Under the pieces are notes generated by a model. It saw only the letters and a program-made list of their open reading frames with translations, searched no databases and was not told where the DNA came from. From Pseudomonadaceae bacterium (GTDB lineage: Bacteria; Pseudomonadota; Gammaproteobacteria; Pseudomonadales; Pseudomonadaceae): a DNA stretch of 32,079 nt. How positions within the stretch are numbered: the stretch's first letter is position 1; each line of letters begins with the position of its first letter. Shown piece after piece: positions 19,745 through 27,393 of the stretch. Made by a program: the position numbers and the translations under genes. The stretch spans positions 1 through 32,079 of the forward strand of contig JAIETJ010000028.1 in assembly GCA_019745275.1 (NCBI GenBank), read 5' to 3'.

Positions 19745-20026
19745 ATGCCGCGCGTAGCCTGGTCCCTGCATGCTTATCAGATGATCGAGCCCGATGAACA
19801 GCTCGACCTATTCGCGTGTCGGGAAGTTCGTGTGCATCTGCTGGCGCGGCAGTTGGAACTTGGTGGTTTTGCCGACCGGACGCTGTGCGCCGGGTTGCTG
19901 CCGGCGCATCCGCAATTATTCGACTTAAGCAAAGTCAGCTTGCGTGACCAGCGCTTATGTCCACACTGTCTTGGCGTTTTGCAGGCGCAGCGGCGCGGTG
20001 AGCGTCCACTCTGGCCGACGATTTAA
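19745..20026 (+). CDS. Small four-cysteine protein of unknown function (93 aa)
   Basis: 93 residues from the ATG at 19745, with GGAG six bases upstream. Four cysteines (C25, C48, C72, C75), the last two in RLCPHCLG, suggest a zinc-binding or redox site. There is no signal peptide or membrane helix. It follows tesA by 56 bases on the same strand and may be co-transcribed. From memory P. aeruginosa has an unannotated gene at the same place, between tesA and the L,D-transpeptidase, which supports it being real. No function can be given. Confidence 0.7.
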   Translation: MPRVAWSLHAYQMIEPDEQLDLFACREVRVHLLARQLELGGFADRTLCAGLLPAHPQLFDLSKVSLRDQRLCPHCLGVLQAQRRGERPLWPTI

Positions 20027-20035
20027 GTGGCTCAA

Positions 20036-20065
20036 TTGGCCGGGCGGGGTGTGTCAGTGTACAAT
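20036..20065 (+). promoter_or_regulatory. Probable sigma-70 promoter of the L,D-transpeptidase gene
   Basis: TTGGCC (20036-20041), an 18-base spacer and TACAAT (20060-20065). A transcript starting near 20072 would include the AAGGA ribosome-binding site at 20095-20099. Confidence 0.5.
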
Positions 20066-20106
20066 CGATGGTCATTTTCCCAGTCGGTCATACCAAGGAT
20101 TTTCGG

Positions 20107-21066
20107 ATGTTGTCCCGCGCTCCGCTCGTAGCCTGCTCCCTGTCACTTGCCGTGTTGTTTGCTGCAGGTTCTGCCGCCGCCCTTGAGTTGCCATTGCCAC
20201 CGCCTGGTGAAGACATTGTCGGCCAAGTACAGGTGATTAAAGCCAAGTACGAAGACACCTTTGCCGACTTGGGTAAAGTACATGACTTGGGCTATGCCGA
20301 AATGCTTGCGGCTAACCCCAATGTAGATGCGTGGTTGCCGGGCGAGGGCTCGGATATCATCCTGCCGACGCGCTTTATTCTGCCGGCCGGGCCGCGTGAA
20401 GGTATCGTGATTAACCTTGCCGAATACCGCATGTACTATTTCCCGAAAGGTCGCAACGTGGTTTATACCTACCCGCTGGGTATTGGTCGCGAAGGCTGGG
20501 GGTCGCCGGTAACTAATACTGTAATTACTGGGAAAATCAGTAATCCAGCATGGTACCCGCCAAAATCAATTCGTGAAGAACATGCCGCGGAAGGTGATCC
20601 GTTGCCGACCGTGGTCGCTGCGGGGCCGAACAACCCGCTGGGACCGTTTAAATTTACCTTGGGTACTCCGGGCTATTTGATTCACGGTTCGAACAAGAAA
20701 TTTGGCATCGGCATGCGTGTGAGTCATGGTTGCTTTCGAATGCTCAACAATAACGTGCTAGAGCTCGCGACAATGGCTCCTGTCGGCACCAAAATTCGAG
20801 TGATCAACGAGCCGTACAAGTTTGGTGTCAGTGGCGGCAAGGTTTACCTAGAAGCCCATGCGCCGCTAGATGATCACGGCATTCCATCGCAGGTCGATAA
20901 GCACACGGCGGTTATCAATGCCTTGCTGAAGCGCGAAGATTTAGTCAGTAATTTACGTCTAGATTGGGATGTGGTCCGCGAGGTGGTGGCGGGAGAAGAT
21001 GGCATGCCAGTTGAAATTGCTGTGCCGGATGCTGCCGTTGCCAGTGTTGTGCCGGTAATGAACTAG
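20107..21066 (+). CDS. Exported L,D-transpeptidase (YkuD family)
   Basis: 319 residues from the ATG at 20107, chosen for AAGGA seven bases upstream and because the signal peptide (about 1-25, SLSLAVLFAAGSAAA) then lies at the N-terminus. Residues about 40-92 look like a LysM-type peptidoglycan-binding region (ending TRFILP). The YkuD domain (about 98-235) has H193 in IHGSN and the catalytic SHGCFRM with H207 and C209. Such enzymes form 3-3 cross-links or attach a Braun-type lipoprotein to meso-diaminopimelate. OprI, whose C-terminal lysine is the expected substrate, is encoded 138 bases downstream in convergent orientation. That partnership is an inference from proximity and family knowledge. 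Own promoter and terminator are visible. Confidence 0.95.
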   Translation: MLSRAPLVACSLSLAVLFAAGSAAALELPLPPPGEDIVGQVQVIKAKYEDTFADLGKVHDLGYAEMLAANPNVDAWLPGEGSDIILPTRFILPAGPREGIVINLAEYRMYYFPKGRNVVYTYPLGIGREGWGSPVTNTVITGKISNPAWYPPKSIREEHAAEGDPLPTVVAAGPNNPLGPFKFTLGTPGYLIHGSNKKFGIGMRVSHGCFRMLNNNVLELATMAPVGTKIRVINEPYKFGVSGGKVYLEAHAPLDDHGIPSQVDKHTAVINALLKREDLVSNLRLDWDVVREVVAGEDGMPVEIAVPDAAVASVVPVMN

Positions 21067-21082
21067 CTTCCAGGCTGTATCG

Positions 21083-21117
21083 AACCCGCATTGGTGTAGC
21101 TGATGCGGGTTTTTTTT
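21083..21117 (+). terminator. Terminator of the L,D-transpeptidase gene
   Basis: Stem aacccgcat/atgcgggtt (21083-21091 with 21103-21111), an 11-base loop, and a T-run at 21110-21117. Confidence 0.9.
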
Positions 21118-21154
21118 AGCGCTGCAGAAATGTCGTTACTGAATTTTTGCCAAT

Positions 21155-21188
21155 AAAAAAGCCGGCCCGCAAGCGGGTCGGCTTTTTT
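21155..21188 (-). terminator. Terminator of oprI
   Basis: Stem gccggcccgc/gcgggtcggc (21161-21170 with 21173-21182; one G-T pair), a 2-base gap, and A-runs and T-runs on either side. It can act both ways but lies directly after oprI on the minus strand. Confidence 0.9.
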
Positions 21189-21204
21189 AAGTCTCGAAAG
21201 ACTC

Positions 21205-21453
21205 TTACTTCTTGGAAGCTTTTTCCAGCATACGCAGAGCGCGCTCGTTAGCTTCGTCAGCAGTTTGCTGAGCTTTTTGAGCAGCAGCCATTGCTTCGTC
21301 AGCTTTGCTGTAGGCTTCGTCAGCGCGTGCTTGAGCACGAGCAGAAGAGTCTTCTACGGCAGTGATTTTAGCTTCGATTTCTTTGGTGTTCGAGCAACCA
21401 GCAGCCAAAACAGCGGCCAGAGCGATAGCGGACAGCTTGAATACGTTGTTCAT
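21205..21453 (-). CDS. oprI: Major outer-membrane lipoprotein OprI (Braun-type)
   Basis: 82 residues, almost the length of P. aeruginosa OprI (83), and nearly identical in the C-terminal half. The lipoprotein signal ends in the lipobox LAAGC, so C20 becomes the acylated N-terminus. The mature part is a heptad-rich, alanine-rich helix ([18 protein letters not shown] and following) that forms a coiled-coil trimer, ending in KK. The terminal lysine is the expected site of covalent linkage to peptidoglycan. A strong ribosome-binding site (AAGGGG), a probable promoter, a 5' hairpin and a terminator fit a short, very abundant mRNA. Confidence 0.97.
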   Translation of the reverse strand: MNNVFKLSAIALAAVLAAGCSNTKEIEAKITAVEDSSARAQARADEAYSKADEAMAAAQKAQQTADEANERALRMLEKASKK

Positions 21454-21489
21454 ATGTTTCCCCTTAAGGTGGACGTTCCATAAAGCAAA

Positions 21490-21505
21490 TCTTCGAGCTC
21501 GAAGA
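21490..21505 (-). promoter_or_regulatory. Perfect 16-bp palindrome in the oprI leader
   Basis: TCTTCGAGCTCGAAGA lies 37-52 bases before the oprI start and just after the predicted transcription start. In RNA it can form a 6-bp stem with a 4-base loop at the 5' end. It may stabilise the mRNA or be an operator. Confidence 0.45.
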
Positions 21506-21518
21506 ATTACTGGGGTAC

Positions 21519-21546
21519 ATCTTATCCAGAATTACTAATAAGTAAA
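21519..21546 (-). promoter_or_regulatory. Probable oprI promoter
   Basis: On the minus strand TTTACT, a 16-base spacer, and TAAGAT, placing the start near 21512 and a leader of about 60 bases. The remaining divergent gap, to 21770, holds AT-rich stretches around 21560-21640 but nothing else I can name. Confidence 0.5.
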
Positions 21547-21770
21547 CCAATCGTGCGCAGTGGCAGCGTTTTTTTCTGTCTAAATTCAACGCATAAGCAC
21601 AATTGTGGATTATTTCACTGGGATTGGATAAAAAATGCTCAATCACAGCATGGCTAGGTACTCGGCAGCTAGGCTGAGCCAAACAAGGGCTGCGTTTGGC
21701 CTTGTTGGGCTGATAAGCTGGCGCAGAAGCGCGTGAAAATCACTTTCGCTCAGCGAGCATGGATGAATAT

Positions 21771-23036
21771 ATGTCGAAAATTATAAAGTGGGGCTTGCTG
21801 GCGATCTTGGCGATCGGCCTGCTAATTAAGGTATCGCTGTGGTTGTCAGTTCGGGCGGTGATGGACGATGCCATAAAGCAGCTATCGCCTATTATGCAAA
21901 TTAGTTACGGCAGCATCACCTCCGCATTTGACGGTCGGGTGGGCCTGAACAATGTCGAAATTCGTATTCCTGCTCTGGATGAGCGTGTTCGGGTGGCGAA
22001 TGCTGAGCTTAGATTCAATGGTTTGGCTGAGCTGTTACGTTTTAAAGAGCGTTTGGCCGAAGGCAAGTTCCCCGAACAAATGGCTGTTAGCTTTAAAGGG
22101 CTGACGCTGGATGTGCATGGACCGCTAATGGTGCAGTTGTATGATCAACCGGCGGAGCGCAGTGTTTTTACCGCGGTGAGCGAGGTGGCTTGTGGCAAAG
22201 TCAGCAGTATTGGCACTGGCGAATTGCTCGACATGGGTTACCGCACCTTAACAACCGATGCCGAATTTTCTTACCGCTTCCAACCGGGCGCGCAGATCTT
22301 AAGTCTTAAGCTGAACTCCGACACTGAAGATATGATGCAGATGCGCCTAGGTATGACGCTGGCCAATATGTCAGAAAAGCCGGGCGATCTGATCGTTAAT
22401 CCGCCGCGTTTGTCGATCGTTACGGTTGAGATTGATGACAATCAGTATCAGCGTAAAGTGCAAGATTACTGCGCTGGCAAGCTGAGTCAGAATCGCGAGC
22501 GCTACCTGCAAACCGCCATAGAAAAAGTCGAACAGGTATTGCGTAGCCAGCGCATTGTGCTTGATCCGCCGGTGCTTGCTGCGTATGCGGGTTATCTGCA
22601 AGATCCACAGTCGCTGCGTCTCGAGCTCAATCCAACTGAAGGCATGGAATGGGACGGTTTGCAGTTTTACGCGGCTAAAGATGTGTTGGCCATGTTGAGG
22701 CCCGTGCTCTCGATCAATCACCAACCAGTTGAACCACTGGGTTTTACTTGGCTGGATAATAAAGCTCGGGAAAAGGCCACTGAGGCAGTACGCGCTAAGG
22801 TGGACGCGGCACAAAGCACGACAGCAGACCCGCACATTGAGTACGTCGCGGTAAGTGAGTTGGCCAACTATGCTGGCAAGCGCGTGCAGTTAATTACTTT
22901 TGATGGTCAAGGTTATTCAGGAATACTGCGTAAGGTCGATAACGGCAAGGTCTACCTCACCCTCATGGGGGCTGGTGGCTCGGCTGATATGTCGCTGCGC
23001 TTGGCCAAGGTTCATCAAGTAAGGATACTGTTTTGA
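21771..23036 (+). CDS. Membrane-anchored protein of unknown function (421 aa)
   Basis: 421 residues from the ATG at 21771; an in-frame ATG at 21759 has no ribosome-binding site, while GGATGA precedes 21771. A single N-terminal helix (about 5-27, GLLAILAIGLLIKVSLWLSV) probably anchors a large periplasmic domain. Two cysteines (VACGK and DYCAGK) could form a disulfide. The middle is strand-rich, in the manner of AsmA/DUF945-like lipid-pathway proteins, but I cannot place it. The last 65 residues (from about YVAVSELANYAGKRVQL) look like a small beta-barrel with GKVYLTLMG, reminiscent of Sm/SH3-like folds. It is divergent from oprI and 37 bases before the GNAT-like gene. Envelope function is an inference only. 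Confidence 0.8.
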   Translation: MSKIIKWGLLAILAIGLLIKVSLWLSVRAVMDDAIKQLSPIMQISYGSITSAFDGRVGLNNVEIRIPALDERVRVANAELRFNGLAELLRFKERLAEGKFPEQMAVSFKGLTLDVHGPLMVQLYDQPAERSVFTAVSEVACGKVSSIGTGELLDMGYRTLTTDAEFSYRFQPGAQILSLKLNSDTEDMMQMRLGMTLANMSEKPGDLIVNPPRLSIVTVEIDDNQYQRKVQDYCAGKLSQNRERYLQTAIEKVEQVLRSQRIVLDPPVLAAYAGYLQDPQSLRLELNPTEGMEWDGLQFYAAKDVLAMLRPVLSINHQPVEPLGFTWLDNKAREKATEAVRAKVDAAQSTTADPHIEYVAVSELANYAGKRVQLITFDGQGYSGILRKVDNGKVYLTLMGAGGSADMSLRLAKVHQVRILF

Positions 23037-23073
23037 GTCGCAATCAGGTTCTGGGATACACCGAGGTACGGCG

Positions 23074-23355
23074 ATGAACGAAACGCTTACGGTTCGGCAC
23101 GATCTTGCGGGTCATCAGTTTGAGGTGATCATTGATGATCATCGTGCGTACCTGGCTTATATGGATCTGGGTAAGCAGACGCTGGATATTTATCGCACCT
23201 TTGTGCCGAATGCGTTGCGTGGTCGGGGTGTTGCGGCGGCGCTGACCGAGCAGGCGCTTGCCTATGCGCATGGCGCTGGTTACTCGGTAATTGCCTCTTG
23301 CTCGTATGTTGAGCGTTTTATCGAGCGGCGCCAGCGTCAGGCGGCCAAGGGCTAA
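23074..23355 (+). CDS. Small YjdJ-type GNAT-like acetyltransferase
   Basis: 93 residues starting at ATG 23074, with GAGGT upstream. It matches the short GNAT_acetyltr_2 group: AYLAYM and IYRTFVP strands, the acetyl-CoA-binding loop ALRGRGVAAALT (about 46-57), and IASCSYVERFIER at the end. These minimal GNAT proteins lack the outer half of the normal fold and their substrates are not known. The gene follows the 421-residue protein by 37 bases and ends at a bidirectional terminator facing the DAHP synthase gene. Confidence 0.9.
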   Translation: MNETLTVRHDLAGHQFEVIIDDHRAYLAYMDLGKQTLDIYRTFVPNALRGRGVAAALTEQALAYAHGAGYSVIASCSYVERFIERRQRQAAKG

Positions 23356-23368
23356 ACGACACCGCCAT

Positions 23369-23399
23369 AAAAAAGCCGGGCAATTGCCCGGCGTTTTTT
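23369..23399. terminator. Bidirectional terminator between GNAT-like gene and DAHP synthase gene
   Basis: Stem gccgggc/gcccggc (23375-23381 with 23386-23392), loop aatt, A-run on the left and T-run on the right. It serves both converging genes. Confidence 0.9.
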
Positions 23400-23416
23400 A
23401 TGCTCTTATCTAAACG

Positions 23417-24493
23417 CTAGCTGCGCTGGCGCTTAGGCAGTACCTCTTTAAGCTTGTGGTGCATGCTGCGCAGGGCTTGTTCGGTGGCTTCCCAGTCGAT
23501 GCAGGCATCGGTGATGGATACGCCATATTGTAAATCGGCCAAGTCTTTAGGAATCGACTGACTGCCCCAGCCAAGGTGACTCTCAACCATCAGGCCAACA
23601 ATCGACTGGTTGCCTTCCAAAATCTGGTTGGCCACGTTGTCCATGACCAGCGGTTGCAGGGCTGGGTCTTTGTTGGAGTTGGCGTGGCTGCAATCGACCA
23701 TGATATTGGCGGCGATGGCGGCCTTGCTTAGGGCTTGCTCGCATACCGCAACGCTGACCGAATCATAATTTGGCTTGCCATTGCCACCGCGCAGCACAAT
23801 GTGGCCGTAGGCATTGCCTTTGGTGGTGACGATCGAAACGCCACCTTCTTGATTGATGCCGAGGAACCGGTGCGGGCTAGAAACCGATTGCAAGGCGTTG
23901 ATGGCCACGGTTAAGCCGCCATCGGTGCCGTTTTTGAAGCCGACTGCTGACGATAACCCCGAGGCCATCTCGCGGTGAGTTTGCGACTCAGTGGTGCGTG
24001 CGCCAATTGCCGACCAGCTGATTAGGTCTTGCAGGTACTGCGGCGAAATTGGGTCGAGTGCTTCTGTTGCGGTGGGCAAGCCCATTTCGGCTAAATCACG
24101 CAGCAGGGTACGGCCGATGTGCAGACCGTCTTGAATTTTGAATGAGTCGTCCAAGTACGGATCGTTGATCAGACCTTTCCAGCCGACGGTGGTGCGTGGC
24201 TTTTCAAAGTACACACGCATCACTAAAAATAAGCTGTCAGACACCTCGGCGGCCAGCACTTTTAAGCGCTCAGCATACTCGTGGGCCGCTTTGAGGTCGT
24301 GAATCGAGCAGGGACCAACCACCACGAACAGGCGATGGTCGCTACCGTCGAGAATGTTGCGAATCACCTCGCGGCCTTGCGCCACTGTGTGCAGGGCAGC
24401 ATCGGTAAGGGGGATTTCGCGCTTGAGTTGCTCCGGGGTAATCAGGGTTTCGTTGGAGGCAACGTTAAGGTCGTTGATTGGTAAATCAGCCAT
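23417..24493 (-). CDS. 3-deoxy-7-phosphoheptulonate (DAHP) synthase, class I
   Basis: Condenses phosphoenolpyruvate with erythrose-4-phosphate, the first step of the shikimate pathway. 358 residues from the ATG at 24493 (MADLPINDLNVASNETLITP), the start that matches P. aeruginosa as I remember it. An ATG four codons upstream is possible and neither has a good ribosome-binding site. Family signatures: VVVGPCSIHD with metal-ligand cysteine, PRTTVGWKGLINDP, GARTTESQTHREMASGLSS, GFKNGTDGG and DCSHANSNKDP. It belongs to the AroF/G/H type; which aromatic amino acid inhibits it cannot be read with certainty, so no letter is given. A 234-base GC-rich upstream gap holds a possible promoter. Confidence 0.96.
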   Translation of the reverse strand: MADLPINDLNVASNETLITPEQLKREIPLTDAALHTVAQGREVIRNILDGSDHRLFVVVGPCSIHDLKAAHEYAERLKVLAAEVSDSLFLVMRVYFEKPRTTVGWKGLINDPYLDDSFKIQDGLHIGRTLLRDLAEMGLPTATEALDPISPQYLQDLISWSAIGARTTESQTHREMASGLSSAVGFKNGTDGGLTVAINALQSVSSPHRFLGINQEGGVSIVTTKGNAYGHIVLRGGNGKPNYDSVSVAVCEQALSKAAIAANIMVDCSHANSNKDPALQPLVMDNVANQILEGNQSIVGLMVESHLGWGSQSIPKDLADLQYGVSITDACIDWEATEQALRSMHHKLKEVLPKRQRS

Positions 24494-24593
24494 CGTGCTA
24501 TTCATCAGGTCAGAGTCATCAGGTCGCGGGTGCCGGCCGCCGCAGTTCCCCGGGGGGCGGTGCACGGCAAGATGGGCGCGTTGGGGAAGCTTA

Positions 24594-24623
24594 ACCTTAG
24601 CGCGTTACCCCTTGGCTAGACAA
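24594..24623 (-). promoter_or_regulatory. Possible promoter of the DAHP synthase gene
   Basis: On the minus strand TTGTCT, an 18-base spacer, and TAAGGT. The leader of about 95 bases would include a GC-rich region with ccgcc/ggcgg complementarity (24536-24562). I see no leader peptide rich in Trp, Phe or Tyr codons. Confidence 0.35.
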
Positions 24624-24727
24624 TGGGCAGCGGGCGCTTAAATGCGGGCAAAAGGTCGCGGCAACAGCGTAAATACAGCCGCTGCAGGTCGGTAGCGGTT
24701 GCACACTGAAGCCGCTGGCGGGTGGTT

Positions 24728-25147
24728 TTAACCTAGGCTGGCGTTAGAAAACTCGGCGGCATGTTCGGCAATCCATTCACAGGCCATAGCTTCCACAGCC
24801 TGCGGCTTGCCCAGTTCGAGTTCGCGCTGGTGGCGGTAATGCTCAATTTGGCACACCTGCTCGACCATCCGGGCGCGGAACAGGGTGTCTTCATCAACAA
24901 AGGAAATACCAACCAGATAGTCGTCGGGCAATTTATGGCACCAGGCGACCACGCCGGGATAGCGCGCTTGATCGCCGAGCAGGGGAATACGCATCTCCAC
25001 CGCTGTGCCTCGGCGAAAACTGCGCGAGCAATTGCACGCAACGCCGCCGAGACTGATATCGTGCAAACGCTGTTTGGGGGCGCTGAGCTGTTTGCGCAAA
25101 ACTAATTCGACCGGCATATCGCTTGGGTGACGCAAGAAACGACGCAT
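24728..25147 (-). CDS. PilZ-domain protein
   Basis: 139 residues. The PilZ c-di-GMP-binding signature is near the N-terminus: RRFLRHPSD (RxxxR-type motif, residues 2-6) and DISLGGVAC (D/N-x-S-x-x-G, about 30-38), followed by strands of the beta-barrel (AVEMRIPLL, PGVVAWCHKL, YLVGISFV). The C-terminal 45 residues are helical. It is a likely c-di-GMP receptor that acts by protein contact; the partner is unknown. A GGGAG ribosome-binding site precedes ATG 25147. The start codon overlaps the start codon of the divergent thioredoxin-like gene. Confidence 0.93.
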   Translation of the reverse strand: MRRFLRHPSDMPVELVLRKQLSAPKQRLHDISLGGVACNCSRSFRRGTAVEMRIPLLGDQARYPGVVAWCHKLPDDYLVGISFVDEDTLFRARMVEQVCQIEHYRHQRELELGKPQAVEAMACEWIAEHAAEFSNASLG

Positions 25148-25532
25148 GACTACCGACTCCCAATGCTATCAAAATGACATTACTGTGCGCAGTATAGCGG
25201 CCCAACTGCAATTAACCGATTTTGATGCTGATCGACAATTGCTCGATTGGTCCGGGATTTCGTTACTGATATTCACCAGCATAGGCTGTGCCAGTTGCCG
25301 CTGGGTACGTCGCGAAATCCCGCATTTAGCGTTGCCGGTTGATCGTTTGTGTTGGGTGGATGCCGGCGATAATGGTGGTTTAGTGCAACGCTATGAAGTG
25401 CGCCAGTTACCGGCATTCTTTGTAATTGCTGATAGTCAATTTTTCGGCCCAATACAGTCAAACTTGAGCCCGCACGAGTTGCTTGGCCAGTTGCGGCAGG
25501 CTCTTGCGCGCCCCCCAGAGGAGCTTCCCTAG
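25146..25532 (+). CDS. Thioredoxin-like protein
   Basis: 128 residues with a thioredoxin fold: LLIFTSIGCASCRWVRREIP with C48-A-S-C51, WVDAGDN, and RQLPAFFVI with the typical cis-proline. No signal peptide, so it is cytoplasmic. CASC differs from the CGPC of housekeeping thioredoxins. It overlaps the next gene (panE-like) in TAGTG, so translation is coupled. The start at ATG 25146 lacks a strong ribosome-binding site; a GTG at codon 14 is an alternative. Its proper partner is unknown. Confidence 0.85.
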   Translation: MTTDSQCYQNDITVRSIAAQLQLTDFDADRQLLDWSGISLLIFTSIGCASCRWVRREIPHLALPVDRLCWVDAGDNGGLVQRYEVRQLPAFFVIADSQFFGPIQSNLSPHELLGQLRQALARPPEELP

Positions 25533-26500
25533 TGTCAAATTTACAGCGACCACGCATTGGTATTATTGGTACTGGCGCAATCGGCGGCTTTTACGGCGTA
25601 ATGTTGGCGCGTGCAGGTTTCGACGTGCATTTTCTAGTGCGCAGTGAGTTCGCCCTAGTGAGTGCCCAAGGGTTACAGGTCGATAGCGCGGTGCATGGCC
25701 CGCTGCATGTGCAACCCGTACAGGTCTATCAGCATGCTGCGGATATGCCGCCGTGCGACTGGTTGCTGGTTGGCGCTAAAACCACCAGTAACAGTGCGTT
25801 GGCCCCCTTGATCGTGCAGGCGGCGGCGCCGGGAGCCAAGGTGCTTCTATTACAAAATGGCTTGGCGGTGGAAGAGGCCCTGCGGCCACTGCTGCCTGAG
25901 TCGTTGCACTTGCTCGGTGGCTTGTGTTTCATCTGTGCTCATCGCGCCGCGCCGGGCGTGGTGCAGCATCAATCCTTGGGTGCGGTAAATGTGGCCTATC
26001 ACAGCGGGCCTGCAACTGATCAAGTCGCCCGTATGGCCATCGCGGAGGCTGGCGTGGCACTGTTTCGGGCGGCCGGGCTGGACTCCACCGGCATGCCCAG
26101 TCTTGAGTTAGCGCGCTGGCAAAAGCTGGTGTGGAATGTGCCCTATAACGGTTTGTCGGTATTGCTGAATGCCGGCACCCGCGAGTTGATGGCGAATGCC
26201 GATAGCCGCGGGCTGATCCACTCCATTATGCAGGAAGTGATTACGGCAGCTGCCGCTTGCGGCCATCTGTTGCCGCCGGGTTACGCCGATAAATTGTTAG
26301 CCACTACCGATCGGATGCCGGACTATTTGCCCAGCATGTATCACGACGCCGTGTTACGTCGGCCTTTGGAGTTGTCGGCCATTTATGCGGCCCCCTTGGC
26401 TGCGGCGGCTTTAGTCGGTTGTCAATTGCCACGTATTGAAGCGCTGCAGCAAGCGTTGGCTTTCATTGATAGTCGCAACCAGCAGTTAGGAGCTTTATGA
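25532..26500 (+). CDS. panE: 2-dehydropantoate 2-reductase family protein (PanE-like)
   Basis: 322 residues starting with GTG at 25532, preceded by GAGGAG and overlapping the previous stop codon by one base. The N-terminal Rossmann domain has GTGAIGG (13-19) for NADPH. The C-terminal helical domain has the catalytic lysine in ARWQKLVWNVPYNGLS (K198, with N202). It reduces ketopantoate to pantoate on the way to pantothenate and CoA if it is a true PanE; Pseudomonas often carries several paralogues, so the exact substrate is not certain. It overlaps the 5'-nucleotidase gene by ATGA. Confidence 0.9.
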   Translation: MSNLQRPRIGIIGTGAIGGFYGVMLARAGFDVHFLVRSEFALVSAQGLQVDSAVHGPLHVQPVQVYQHAADMPPCDWLLVGAKTTSNSALAPLIVQAAAPGAKVLLLQNGLAVEEALRPLLPESLHLLGGLCFICAHRAAPGVVQHQSLGAVNVAYHSGPATDQVARMAIAEAGVALFRAAGLDSTGMPSLELARWQKLVWNVPYNGLSVLLNAGTRELMANADSRGLIHSIMQEVITAAAACGHLLPPGYADKLLATTDRMPDYLPSMYHDAVLRRPLELSAIYAAPLAAAALVGCQLPRIEALQQALAFIDSRNQQLGAL

Positions 26501-27393
26501 GCGCAGGCTTGGGTGACAAATTGGTTTTGGCGATTTCATCGCGCGCACTGTTTGACCTCAGTGCCAGCCACCAGATTTATGAAACTGAAGGTGTTGAAGC
26601 CTATCGCCAATATCAAATCGAGCATGAGGACGAAATCCTCAAGCCCGGCGATGCGTTTGCCTTGGTGGAAAAACTCCTCAAGCTCAATAGCAGCCTAAGC
26701 CAGCCGCGCGTTGAGGTGATATTGATTTCGCGCAACAGTGCCGACACCGGACTGCGCGCGTTTAACTCGATTCAGCATTACAACTTGGCTATTTCTCGTG
26801 CGGCCTTTGTTGGCGGTCGCAGCCCTGATCCGTATTTGGCCGCTTTCGGTTGTCATTTGTTTCTTTCAACCCATCCCGAAGATGTGCGCAGCGCGTTACG
26901 TGCCGGCTTTGGCGCGGCCAGTATTTTGTCTGGCGGTGCGCAGCGGGCAGGCAGTAATGAACTGCGGATTGCCTTCGATGGCGACGCGGTGTTGTTTGCC
27001 GATGACTCCGAGCGGGTTTTTCAGCAGGGCGGCTTGGCCGCGTTTCAGGCTCACGAGCAACAAGCTGCGCGCGATCCGCTCGGCGGTGGGCCGTTTAAGC
27101 CGTTTTTGGCTGCATTACATCGCTTGCAGCAAGAGTTTCCAGAGCATGCCTGCCCCATTCGCACGGCGTTAGTCACGGCGCGCTCGGCACCGGCCCATGA
27201 GCGGGTTATTCGCACCTTGCGTGAGTGGAACATTCGCCTCGACGAGTCGTTTTTCCTCGGTGGCTTAGACAAGTCGGCGATTTTGGAAACCTTTGGTGCC
27301 GATATGTTTTTCGATGACCAGGCCAGTCACTGCCAAAAAGCCAGTGAGTTCGTCGCCACCGGGCATGTGCTGCATGGCGTCAGTAATGAATAG
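26497..27393 (+). CDS. Cytosolic 5'-nucleotidase (NT5_1 / cN-I family)
   Basis: 298 residues, starting at an ATGA that overlaps the panE stop. It matches the 5'-nucleotidase family related to mammalian cN-I: LVLAISSRALFDLSASHQIYE at the N-terminus, EVILISRNSADTGLRAFNSI, FVGGRSPDPYLAAFGCHLFLS, AFDGDAVLFADDSERVF and a late FFLGGLDKSAIL. It dephosphorylates nucleoside monophosphates in the cytoplasm. Tight coupling with the thioredoxin-like and PanE-like genes suggests one transcript; the link between nucleotides and CoA synthesis is not obvious. Confidence 0.9.
   Translation: MSAGLGDKLVLAISSRALFDLSASHQIYETEGVEAYRQYQIEHEDEILKPGDAFALVEKLLKLNSSLSQPRVEVILISRNSADTGLRAFNSIQHYNLAISRAAFVGGRSPDPYLAAFGCHLFLSTHPEDVRSALRAGFGAASILSGGAQRAGSNELRIAFDGDAVLFADDSERVFQQGGLAAFQAHEQQAARDPLGGGPFKPFLAALHRLQQEFPEHACPIRTALVTARSAPAHERVIRTLREWNIRLDESFFLGGLDKSAILETFGADMFFDDQASHCQKASEFVATGHVLHGVSNE

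Noticed and set aside
24494..24565. 24-codon extension of the DAHP synthase
   Set aside because: The sequence is Pro/Arg/Gly-rich and unlike the family; MADLPINDLN is the familiar start.
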